Source: Fidelibacterota bacterium (GTDB lineage Bacteria; Fidelibacterota; UBA2242). From it: DNA of 43,786 nucleotides. The stretch is taken from positions 1 to 43,786 of the forward strand of contig DSAS01000048.1 in the NCBI GenBank assembly GCA_011046365.1, in the 5' to 3' direction. Shown piece by piece: positions 1 to 8,998 of this stretch. The notes under the pieces were generated by a model. It worked only from the letters and a program-made list of their open reading frames with translations. It had not been told where the DNA came from and did no database searches. Position 1 is the stretch's first letter. The number at the start of each line of letters is the position of its first letter. The position numbers and the translations under genes are program-made.

Positions 1-104
1 ATCGGATGGTTTCGGATGTTTTGTCGTTTGAGAATGTTACCCGATTCGCCGACCGTGGTCAAGTAGGAAGTGGCTTTGTGAAGATCAATACCTGTGTAAA
101 ACAT
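1..104 (-). CDS. IS110-family transposase, N-terminus only (runs off window edge)
   Basis: Reverse complement from ATG at 104 reads MFYTGIDLHKATSYLTTVGESGNILKRQNIRNHP, matching the IS110 DEDD N-terminus pattern (Y-x-GIDLHK). AGGAGG Shine-Dalgarno just upstream (about 109-114). Not in the supplied ORF list because it is shorter than 60 aa. Confidence 0.8.
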   Translation of the reverse strand, partial: MFYTGIDLHKATSYLTTVGESGNILKRQNIRNHP

Positions 105-129
105 ATTTCCTCCTTTTTGGCTCCATTTA
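1..129 (-). mobile_element. Left end of a probable IS110-family insertion, disrupting the FGGY kinase
   Basis: Kinase homology stops at ...KVEVC (130-132), where FGGY kinases continue into a GGG motif; a transposase with its own RBS follows within about 26 nt. Confidence 0.65.
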
Positions 130-1371
130 GCAAACTTCTACTTTTTGAAAATATCCATTGGCTGCAAGATTATCGAGTATGGCTCTCGTGCCAAAGGCTG
201 TCCCCTCGTAAATAGCACGCAATATGTGACCGTTATTGTGTTTCAGGCTGAGCCCCCAGATTGCGCCTCTTAATTGTGAATCTCTGATGGGGCTTCTGTT
301 TCTCTGCCAATAGTCCAGCAACACTAATCCACCGGCGCCAATACCTGCTTCTTCGGCTTTCGCATCAAGGAGCTGGTAAAGATTAATACCCGTATTATCC
401 GCTGCCAGTTTTTCTTTATGACAAAAATTATGAATGAACCACTGTACGCTGGAGCCGGTCGCCGTCTGACCGCCTTCCAAAACCCAGTTACCCGGTATCA
501 AAGCATCCGGATAGGGACCCCATACTCCTGAATTCCATATCGGTCGATCGGAAAAAGCCATGTGACAGGTCGAGGTCCCGATCACCAGTGCCCTTCTCCC
601 GGGTCTGACAGCCGCCAATCCCAGCATACCGGCATAGGCATCAATCCCTCCTTGAGCAACTATGGTACTCTTATTCAATCCCAATTCACGGGCTATCTTT
701 TCGGTCAATTGACCGGTATAATCACCCAAATTCAAGACATCCTCCGGCCACTTTACCTTGATATCTTCCAAGCCAAGCTCTTTTAATAAATCATCTGCCC
801 AACCGCCTTCCGGCGAAGCATAATTCCATTTACAGGTGACATTACATTTCGAAGCGGTCCAGCGACCGGTCAGCTTGTACATCAGCCAATCAGTACATTC
901 AACAATCTTAGATGCCGAGTGATAAATATCCGGTTCATTTCTTTTTAGCCAGAGAGCCTTGGGAAGCATCCATTCGGGAGATTCCTGTCCGCCAGCATAT
1001 TTTAAAATCGGATGACCGGTGGCATTCACCCGCTCGGCTTCTCGGTGAGCCCTAATATCCATCCAGAGTAAAGCTCTCCTCAGAGGTTCTCCTTCTTTAT
1101 CAACGGGCAGAACAGTACAGGAGGTACCGTCAACACTAATGCCGATAATTTTAACCGGGTCGATTGTTGATTTTTCTAAACATTCATTAATGGTAATCTT
1201 AGCAGCCTGCCACCAATCCTCGGCAGATTGCTCCGCCCAGCCCAGATGATCATAGAATACCGGATAATCCTTCGTTGCCTGAACAATTAAACTGCCCTGT
1301 AAATCAAATATTCCGGAGCGCAAACTCTGTGTTCCACAATCAATACCGATGACATATTCATTTTCCTGCAT
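127..1371 (-). pseudogene. FGGY-family carbohydrate kinase (ribulokinase-like), C-terminally truncated
   Basis: N-terminus YVIGIDCGTQSLRSGIFD, internal GISVDGTS, EGGQTATGSSVQWF, AIYEGTAFGTRAIL. 414 aa and lacks the C-terminal GGG/adenosine motif region expected of roughly 500-aa FGGY kinases. Confidence 0.8.
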
Positions 1372-1651
1372 GAATTCATCCGCTTTTATAATTATTAAAT
1401 GTTTCGATACAAATCTGGAAATTCAGCATGATCAGCGCAACTCCGGTGAATGCAATCGTTTGCTTTAGAAGAGGTCTCTAGATTGTTACAGTAAATATCA
1501 AATCAGCCTCAACGCAATCAAAGCCTGAATGTCTTCCATCGGTGCCGGGGTATCCAATTCAGAAAACGAGATAAGATTGACCCTCTTATTTCCGGAGCTG
1601 TAATGGAGCTGGCTGGGAATAACAGATTCCGTTATTAATTTTATCACCACT

Positions 1652-3619
1652 CTAATCTTTCGACATATAGCAAAAGGCAGTGTATGAAAAATCAGAAAAT
1701 AAATCTACGTCCCTCTTATCTCCTGATTCTATTACAAGCCTGACATTGACAGCATTCTTACCTTGCGTAAAATCCGGATGAATCTCAAAATCCAGATCGA
1801 ACCACCGCAGATATTCATTTTCATAACCGTAATACCAGCACCCTGCATATTTTCCATCAATATATACCTGTGCTTTTTGACATGGAATCCCCTGATCAAT
1901 TCGGCGTCTCAACCGGACCCCCTGATTTTTTGAGTCTATTGCCAAAGTAAAACTGACTTCTCCTCATCCGTGATACCGACCATCATCCTGCAATTTTGTC
2001 TCAAAATACTCCCCCTCAGGATATGCCTCAAGAGTTACAACTTCTCCCTGTTCGGTGGCTTGATAATTATGTATTTTTTCACTCAGACTATTGCCGAGAT
2101 CAAGATAATCGGTCTGCTGTAACCCTGCTTGTTTGTTTATGTAGCAAAATGACAGGCTACGATAATTCGACCGAATATCACTCAATCCTCCGTGCTGTAT
2201 CCGGGCGTTGATTGATGAATAAAAAGGAATCGGCGCTTCCAGATGATAACGGCTATAACAGGCAGGAGTAAAATATTGACCCCTCCAATGTCCACCACCT
2301 TTTTTCAAAACATCGCCGACCACACACCCAAAGGGCAAATCAAAATCCAGGTTCGACCAGAAACAAGCCAGATAATAATCTTCGGTACCGGTTCCGTTAA
2401 TCTGCGGTGACACCGCTCCGTCAATATAAAAGCGCTCATCCCCTTCACAATAATTCCCGTACTGCATCGATTGTACCACGCCAACAAACCATCCCGTACC
2501 CGCACCTTCATACAGCAACCAATCATGTCCATATACCGTTTCACCTTCATGGTACATCGTTGTAAAATACGTCCCATCAGATCTTGGAACGGAATTTTCA
2601 TCAACATAAAACCTGGCATTTAACGGCGCCTTATATTCCTGGGATAAATTCACCAGAGTGATTTCGGCACTCTCCCAAAATGGCATCGGGAAATAGCAGC
2701 TCAGACGTACCTTTCCGATTTCCAGCTTCTCTACTCGTAATGTTAGTGACCGCATATTATCGGCTTCCACAGCAGACCCGAAAAATATCCCGATGGGCGA
2801 CTGGACATCCCACCGATTATGCCGATCCCAGCGCATCCTGATTCTGGCATTCTGGAAAAATTCCTGGGAACCATCTGCTTCCATTTCAATCATCCTGATA
2901 ATCCCGGAAGCGTTTTCAAGATTTAACAAAGATAACGTTTGTAACGGCTCTATTTCATCGGTAGAAACATCAAATACCTACAACCCGTTTAAATCCATAG
3001 GAGGCTCACCGGTTCTTTGAAAACAATCTTTCAGAACAGAGAGATCCTCGCGCCCTGTAAACGATTTTACAGGTGTATTATACGGATACCGTTCATAGAT
3101 AATATGAAAAAAGCGCGAAAGTCCTTGTACCGCAATTTTCAACGATTTTTCATACGGAATCGGCACAAAATTATTTCCGGCATTTGGTTCCGCAATACAA
3201 CAAGTCCCTCGCCTTTCAAAGGTACATAGAGGAGCGGGAAACTTTTTATGGCTGCCACTGTAAAAGTCAACATAATTCATACTGTAGCTGGGCTTTTTTT
3301 CACCATCAAAATAGAATTTTATCGTAGCCGATGAATCAAGATACGTCGCCCACATGCTCTTTATACAGCCTGGTCCTGCAGCATCAAAAATGACCTCATC
3401 CCCATTTTCGTCTACATAAAGCGGCCAGTTTTCGTCACTGTTGAATCCTTTCTTATTATGACTTGAGTACTGGTACACACTTATTTTTTGGGGAACTCTA
3501 ATTAGTTTCTCAAAAAAAACATTAGCCGGATAATAATTGACCGGGTTTTTAGCAGCTATTGACTCGAAGCTGCACGTTATTAACAATATGATCGATAGTC
3601 CCAATTTCTTTAAATTCAT
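1652..3619 (-). pseudogene. DUF2961 / GH172-like secreted protein interrupted by two in-frame stop codons
   Basis: ORFs 2978-3703, 1964-2929 and 1652-1945 share one reading frame and read as consecutive parts of a DUF2961 protein (WATYLDSSATIKFYFDGE; INGTGTEDYY; RLRRRIDQGIPCQKAQVYIDGKYAGCWYY). Stops: TAG at 2978-2980 and TGA at 1964-1966. Likely start ATG 3619 with signal peptide MNLKKLGLSIILLITCSFESIAA and RBS AGGGAAA. Confidence 0.75.
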
Positions 3620-3723
3620 AATAGTATTTTTCCCTATAAATGCTGGATGTACCGTGTTATCAATCATTGTCTGTTTTCTCCTCATCGAATTTTCCTCTTT
3701 CAAAACAACGCAAACGTTATATG

Positions 3724-3765
3724 CAAACGTTTGTGTATAATATCCATTTTTTTGTTAATTGTCAA
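3724..3765 (-). promoter_or_regulatory. Sigma70-type promoter with overlapping LacI-family-like operator upstream of the GH172 pseudogene
   Basis: Minus strand: TTGACA (3765-3760), 17-bp spacer, TATTAT (3742-3737), then perfect palindrome CAAACGTTTG (3733-3724). A second near-copy GCAAACGTTA lies at 3710-3719. Confidence 0.65.
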
Positions 3766-4142
3766 GTTCAATCGAAATTTTATTTTTATTTTTACTCTCT
3801 AAGGGTATTTATTGCCATGTTAATACAGCTATTTACAATATTATTCCTGAAAAACCGGACCTGTTTCAAATTGGATTGATATTTATTAATAAGCAGAACA
3901 CATTATTATTGCTCCATAGAACATGATTTCCACACGGCTTCTTCGATGAACTACAGAGATGATATAGTTCCTTTGATTAGATGGATTGGGATGGTTGTTA
4001 CGTTCCAATATAATAAAGAAATCTAAAAATATTCGTATACGACGGATACGGAATTCTTGATAAAATTTTTACATCATACTTTTCAAAAATTTATAGACTC
4101 CTTGAATATTTCCATTCTGTATTTTCTTTACTATATTGCTTT

Positions 4143-6080
4143 ATGCCTAACTATCAAAAAACAGTTTATAATTTTATCATTACTGTTGTCATCTTTTTTT
4201 CTGAATTGTGGAGTTTCGAAATTCGGGACGGCTGGTACTATGTTAATGATGAACGATTCTTCATCAAAGGCATCGGATATGAAACCCACACAAGACCCGG
4301 TCAGGTACCCTGGGAATATGATTTTGATCCTGAGCTAATCTCATTTGATCTCCGGCGTATCAAGGATGCCGGCTTCAACACCATTCGCACCTGGGGCGCT
4401 TTAAGAGAGGAAGAATTGGCATTAGTCGAACAATCTGGATTAAAAATACTCTTTGGAATATGGATTGATCCACACGGTAACTATGGCGACTCTGCCTATA
4501 TTGACAACGCCATCAATTATGTTGACAACATCCTCTCATACACAAAAGACTATTCCTGTATCCTCGCCTACATTATTATGAATGAGCCCCTGGTTACAGA
4601 TATCCTCACCGGTGGTCCGGAAAATCTGGTCTCACTTTGGGAAGAATGCATTGATCTTATTCACCAGCATCATCCCGGCGTACCGGTAACAATTTCCAAT
4701 ACGGCTGTGGGAGATTACATCCGCAGTGATCTGTTTCAGATTGGTGCTTACAATCTCTATATTTACAATCCCGTTCTAATCAGTCACTCCCACGGTTACG
4801 CCGGATACTGTGAATTTATCAGGGAGCACCGCTCTCAAAATATGCCTTTCATAATCACTGAATACGGCTTGTCCGTCTCACCCGGCAGCGCTGGGGGTTC
4901 CTACGGATATGGCGGCAACACTCTTGACCAGCAGACCGAAGGAAATTTACTCATGTATCGCGAGTTAATTGATGGTGGCGCACAGGGCGGCTGTGTTTTT
5001 CAGTACCACGATGGCTGGTGGAAGGGTGGAGACGAAAATAGTCACGACGACAATCCGGAAGAGTGGTTTGGATTAATGGAATTTGACAGCAATCCAGGTA
5101 ATATGGAGGGGACTCCCCGACCGGTCTGGGATGCCTATGCAAAATACAATCAGGCAATTGTCTGGCAACCAAAAAATCAGCAGATTTACAGGCACTCTGT
5201 GCCGGTAGAATTATTTATTACAGATTCGGTCAGACGAATAATAATTGACATCAATGGGCAGCCAGTCTCTGATTTTTCCCCTGTTTCTCAATATCACTAC
5301 ACCGATTTAGTACCGGATATTCCCGACAGTATTGGAGATATCAGCATAACTTTTTCATTTTATAATAAAATTAACAACCTTATAAAAACAGAATCGGTCA
5401 GTTCCCTTCTTCTCAAATCTCCGGTCCGACTCCCCTCAATAGATTTAACAGTCCTGCCAAATAATTTAGCCTCCTCAAGTCAGGTCCACATAATTCTGGA
5501 TGTGACGAACAACCCCTTGTTTACAATTCAGGACAATCGGTTGGATTATGCCTATTTTCCGCATATCGGTTTTTCGCCGGGGGAAGCAAGAATCGCAATA
5601 ATCCCCGATAATCAGGACAACTGGCGGTTTACCGATTTTTTCTTGACCAGTGGCGAAGTGATGGTTGCTACCTTTGGTGCTGGACTTACCATCGAATGTG
5701 GAAGCTTTAAAAAGCGTATACATGCACAGAAAATAATCTACCGTGATAACTGGTCGCAAGCTATCGCCGCACCGGTATCCGTTTCAGTTACATGTGCTCC
5801 TGTTTCACTGCCTAGCGATATAAATATTTCCCTGCACAATTTCCCCAATCCCTTTAATTCCTCAACGACGATTTCATTCAATTTACCACAGCCAGGTTAT
5901 GTAAAAATTTACCTGGTCAACCTTGCCGGTCAATTGGTGGCAACCCCGATCAACTCATTTATGAATAGGGGTAATTATCAGATAGTCTGGATTGCCGGTT
6001 CCATACCCAGCGGTATTTATCTCCTTCTCATGCAAACTCCGCAACATACAATTACTCGTAAAATTGTACTCATAAAATAG
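4143..6080 (+). CDS. Secreted clan GH-A glycoside hydrolase (GH2/GH5/GH72-like TIM barrel) with T9SS-type C-terminal tail
   Basis: FFIKGIGYETHT...GFNTIRTWGAL, acid/base IIMNEP, nucleophile FIITEYG, C-terminal NFPNPFNSSTTISF...IPSGIYLLLMQ...RKIVLIK. Confidence 0.75.
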   Translation: MPNYQKTVYNFIITVVIFFSELWSFEIRDGWYYVNDERFFIKGIGYETHTRPGQVPWEYDFDPELISFDLRRIKDAGFNTIRTWGALREEELALVEQSGLKILFGIWIDPHGNYGDSAYIDNAINYVDNILSYTKDYSCILAYIIMNEPLVTDILTGGPENLVSLWEECIDLIHQHHPGVPVTISNTAVGDYIRSDLFQIGAYNLYIYNPVLISHSHGYAGYCEFIREHRSQNMPFIITEYGLSVSPGSAGGSYGYGGNTLDQQTEGNLLMYRELIDGGAQGGCVFQYHDGWWKGGDENSHDDNPEEWFGLMEFDSNPGNMEGTPRPVWDAYAKYNQAIVWQPKNQQIYRHSVPVELFITDSVRRIIIDINGQPVSDFSPVSQYHYTDLVPDIPDSIGDISITFSFYNKINNLIKTESVSSLLLKSPVRLPSIDLTVLPNNLASSSQVHIILDVTNNPLFTIQDNRLDYAYFPHIGFSPGEARIAIIPDNQDNWRFTDFFLTSGEVMVATFGAGLTIECGSFKKRIHAQKIIYRDNWSQAIAAPVSVSVTCAPVSLPSDINISLHNFPNPFNSSTTISFNLPQPGYVKIYLVNLAGQLVATPINSFMNRGNYQIVWIAGSIPSGIYLLLMQTPQHTITRKIVLIK

Positions 6081-6335
6081 TCTTTACCACTATTCCGTTC
6101 CAATAATGATAAAGTGTAGCTTATTATTCTGATAACAATTTTGCTATTCACACTCCAAACAGACAAATTGACCACCTGACTTTTCCGGTAATCAATACTA
6201 TTTCCGCCCTTATCAATCCAGGTAATATTTCAGAACCAATTATGGCTCGGTTTTTGACTATGCTGATGTAATGAAGTTATTATTAATTAAAAAACCACCA
6301 AACCACCAATTACAATTTTAAGAGAGGTTAACTGT

Positions 6336-7901
6336 ATGAATTTTTCACCTTTGGATTATGTTATCTTTATCGGTTATATCGTGTTTATCGTCGGACTGGG
6401 ATTGTGGGTTTCCCGGGAAAAGAGGGGGCACAAAAAAAATTCCAGCGACTATTTTTTAGCCAGTAAAGCCCTGCCCTGGTGGACAATTGGCGCCTCACTC
6501 ATTGCCGCCAATATTTCTGCCGAACAGTTTATCGGTATGTCGGGTTCCGGTTTTGTGATTGGGTTGGGTATTGCCACTTATGAATGGACCGCCGCCATTA
6601 CCCTGATCGTGGTCGCAAAATTCTTTCTACCTATATTTCTAAAAGAGGGTATCTATACCATGCCTCAACTGCTGGAAATCCGCTATGATCACCGGGTTCG
6701 AACCGGTCTGGCTGTTTTCTGGCTGCTGCTTTATATATTTGTCAATTTAACCTCCGTACTGTACCTGGGCGCGCTGGCTCTTCGAACTATTATGGGTATT
6801 CCGCTCATGTGGGGCATTTTGGGGCTGGCGGTTTTTTCAGCGCTGTACACCATTTACGGCGGTCTCAAGGCTGTGGCTTGGACCGACGTGGTCCAGGTCT
6901 CAGTCCTGATTATCGGTGGACTCGTAACAACGTTTTTCGCTCTGAATGCCGTCAGTGGTGGCAATGGCGTCCTGGCAGGTTTCAGCGACTTACTGCAACA
7001 GGCGCCGGAAAAATTTGACATGATTCTTGATAAAACTAACCCCAATTACAAAGAGCTGCCCGGGTTGGGCGTTCTCCTGGGCGGAATGTGGATGGCACAT
7101 TTTTTCTATTGGGGCTGTAATCAATACATCACCCAGCGAGCGCTGGCAGCTAAAAATATCAAAGCGGCACAGCTCGGCTTGATATTCGGCGGTTACCTGA
7201 AAATTCTCACCCCCTTAATTGTGGTCATTCCCGGCATTGTTGCCTTTGCACTAAAAGCCGATATTGCCAAACCCGATGAGGCTTATCCCTGGCTGCTGAG
7301 TAATTTCGTGCCGACAGGACTGAAAGGGCTGGCATTCGCCGCCCTGATTGCCGCAATCGTCTCTTCCTTGAGTTCCATGGTCAACAGCACCGCCACTATT
7401 TTCTCTATGGACATCTATAAACAAATTATCAAAAAAGAGGCTTCCGAGCGTCAGTTGGTCCTCACCGGTCGCCTTGCCAGCGCCGCAGCCCTGATTATTG
7501 CCGTCCTGGTTGCACCGACCCTGACAAATCTGGAACAGGCTTTCCAGTTCATTCAGGAATTTACCGGATTTATTAGTCCCGGGATTTTTGCGATTTTCAT
7601 TTTTGGGCTGTTCTGGAAAAAAGCCACCGCCAATTCAGCTCTTTGGGCTGCTGCCCTGACAATTCCACTGTCACTGGGCATCAAAATCCTGATCCCGGCT
7701 TTACCGTTTTTGAACCGCATGGGCGTCGTATTTCTGATTCTGAGTGCCATTGTAGTCATAATCACATTGATTGAATCCAGTGAAGATTCACCAAAGGCAA
7801 TCAAGATTGAGAAAGACTTATTCCATACCGATATTGTCTTCAATGTTGGTGCGATCGGTATCTTTGCAATTCTGGCGGTCTTCTATATAATCTGGTGGTA
7901 G
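6336..7901 (+). CDS. Sodium/solute symporter, SSS family (SGLT-like)
   Basis: DYFLASKALPWWTIGASLIAANISAEQFIGMSGSGF; many hydrophobic TM segments. RBS AGAGAGG upstream of ATG 6336. Confidence 0.9.
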   Translation: MNFSPLDYVIFIGYIVFIVGLGLWVSREKRGHKKNSSDYFLASKALPWWTIGASLIAANISAEQFIGMSGSGFVIGLGIATYEWTAAITLIVVAKFFLPIFLKEGIYTMPQLLEIRYDHRVRTGLAVFWLLLYIFVNLTSVLYLGALALRTIMGIPLMWGILGLAVFSALYTIYGGLKAVAWTDVVQVSVLIIGGLVTTFFALNAVSGGNGVLAGFSDLLQQAPEKFDMILDKTNPNYKELPGLGVLLGGMWMAHFFYWGCNQYITQRALAAKNIKAAQLGLIFGGYLKILTPLIVVIPGIVAFALKADIAKPDEAYPWLLSNFVPTGLKGLAFAALIAAIVSSLSSMVNSTATIFSMDIYKQIIKKEASERQLVLTGRLASAAALIIAVLVAPTLTNLEQAFQFIQEFTGFISPGIFAIFIFGLFWKKATANSALWAAALTIPLSLGIKILIPALPFLNRMGVVFLILSAIVVIITLIESSEDSPKAIKIEKDLFHTDIVFNVGAIGIFAILAVFYIIWW

Positions 7902-7954
7902 AAGCCATTTGATTAAACCGGTAGACTGTCGTGCTAAAATATTTTTAGAAAAAA

Positions 7955-8995
7955 ATGAAATTTCATCTTATTCTCTATTGCTCCATTTTCAGCCTTTCAA
8001 TAATGTGCCCGTCAAGTTCGGCTACCTATCCGGAGAACGATGATAAAACACCGGCTGATCCCTATGAAATCAACAGCCATTTGTTTCCCGGGATTAATCT
8101 GGGCAACGCCCTCGAGGCGCCTGATGAAGGGGACTGGGGCGTCACTATCCAGGATGAATATTTCCGGATAATCAAAGAAGCCGGTTTTCAGCACGTGCGC
8201 ATCCCAATCCGCTGGTCGGCGCATGCAGAAGTTGACAGCCCATACACCGTCGAAATCAACTTTACAAACCGTATAAAACATGTTATTAATGTTGCTCTTG
8301 CACATGACCTGTTTACGGTCATTAACATCCATCATTACGAAGAGATATGTCAAAATCCTTCTGCCCACAAGGATCGCTTTTTAACTTTATGGCGCCAAAT
8401 CAGCATGATTTTCCAGGATTATCCTCCCGAACTGCTGTTTGAAATACTGAATGAACCACATGACAACCTGACGCCGGACCTTTGGAATCAGTATTTCTCT
8501 GCAGCATTGGAGATTATCCGCCAAACCAATCCCAGCCGGACTGTTATTATCGGCACAGCGAACTGGGGTGGAATCGGCGCCCTGAGTGCTCTGGACATTC
8601 CGGAGGATGAACAAAACCTGATCGTCACAATTCACTATTACGAACCGTTCCAATTCACCCACCAGGGGGCAGAGTGGGTCGCCGGTTCGGATGCCTGGCT
8701 GGGAACAACCTGGTCTGCCTCCTTAAACCAGGTCTCAGAGATGAAAAATCATTTTAACCAAATCAAAGCCTGGGCGGATGATCAAAACCGTCCGATCTAT
8801 ATTGGCGAATTCGGCGCCTACAGCCGCGCCGATATCAATTCACGCCGGCTGTGGACCGGCTATGTCGTTAATCTGTGCCGGCAATACAATTTCAGCTGGG
8901 CATACTGGGAATTCTGCTCAGGATTTGGGGCTTACGACCGGACAACCGGCGCCTGGAACACCCAACTGCTCGGCGCCCTGATTCAAACACCCTGA
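7955..8995 (+). CDS. GH5 endoglucanase-like, secreted
   Basis: GINLGNALEAP, HVRIPIRWS, FEILNEPHDNL (acid/base), VTIHYYEPFQFTHQGAEW, PIYIGEFGAY (nucleophile), WAYWEFCSGFG. N-terminal hydrophobic signal. Confidence 0.88.
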   Translation: MKFHLILYCSIFSLSIMCPSSSATYPENDDKTPADPYEINSHLFPGINLGNALEAPDEGDWGVTIQDEYFRIIKEAGFQHVRIPIRWSAHAEVDSPYTVEINFTNRIKHVINVALAHDLFTVINIHHYEEICQNPSAHKDRFLTLWRQISMIFQDYPPELLFEILNEPHDNLTPDLWNQYFSAALEIIRQTNPSRTVIIGTANWGGIGALSALDIPEDEQNLIVTIHYYEPFQFTHQGAEWVAGSDAWLGTTWSASLNQVSEMKNHFNQIKAWADDQNRPIYIGEFGAYSRADINSRRLWTGYVVNLCRQYNFSWAYWEFCSGFGAYDRTTGAWNTQLLGALIQTP

Positions 8996-8998
8996 GAT

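Noticed and set aside
562-786. 74-aa plus-strand ORF inside the FGGY kinase
   Set aside because: Antisense to a well-matched kinase; spurious.
1964-1966. TGA in the GH172 gene as selenocysteine or recoded codon
   Set aside because: The same gene also has an in-frame TAG, other genes use TGA and TAG as normal stops, and no SECIS-like hairpin was evident; nonsense mutation is simpler.
4057-4338. 93-aa plus-strand ORF overlapping the 4143 start
   Set aside because: Different frame from the clear secreted hydrolase; low-complexity and no motif support.
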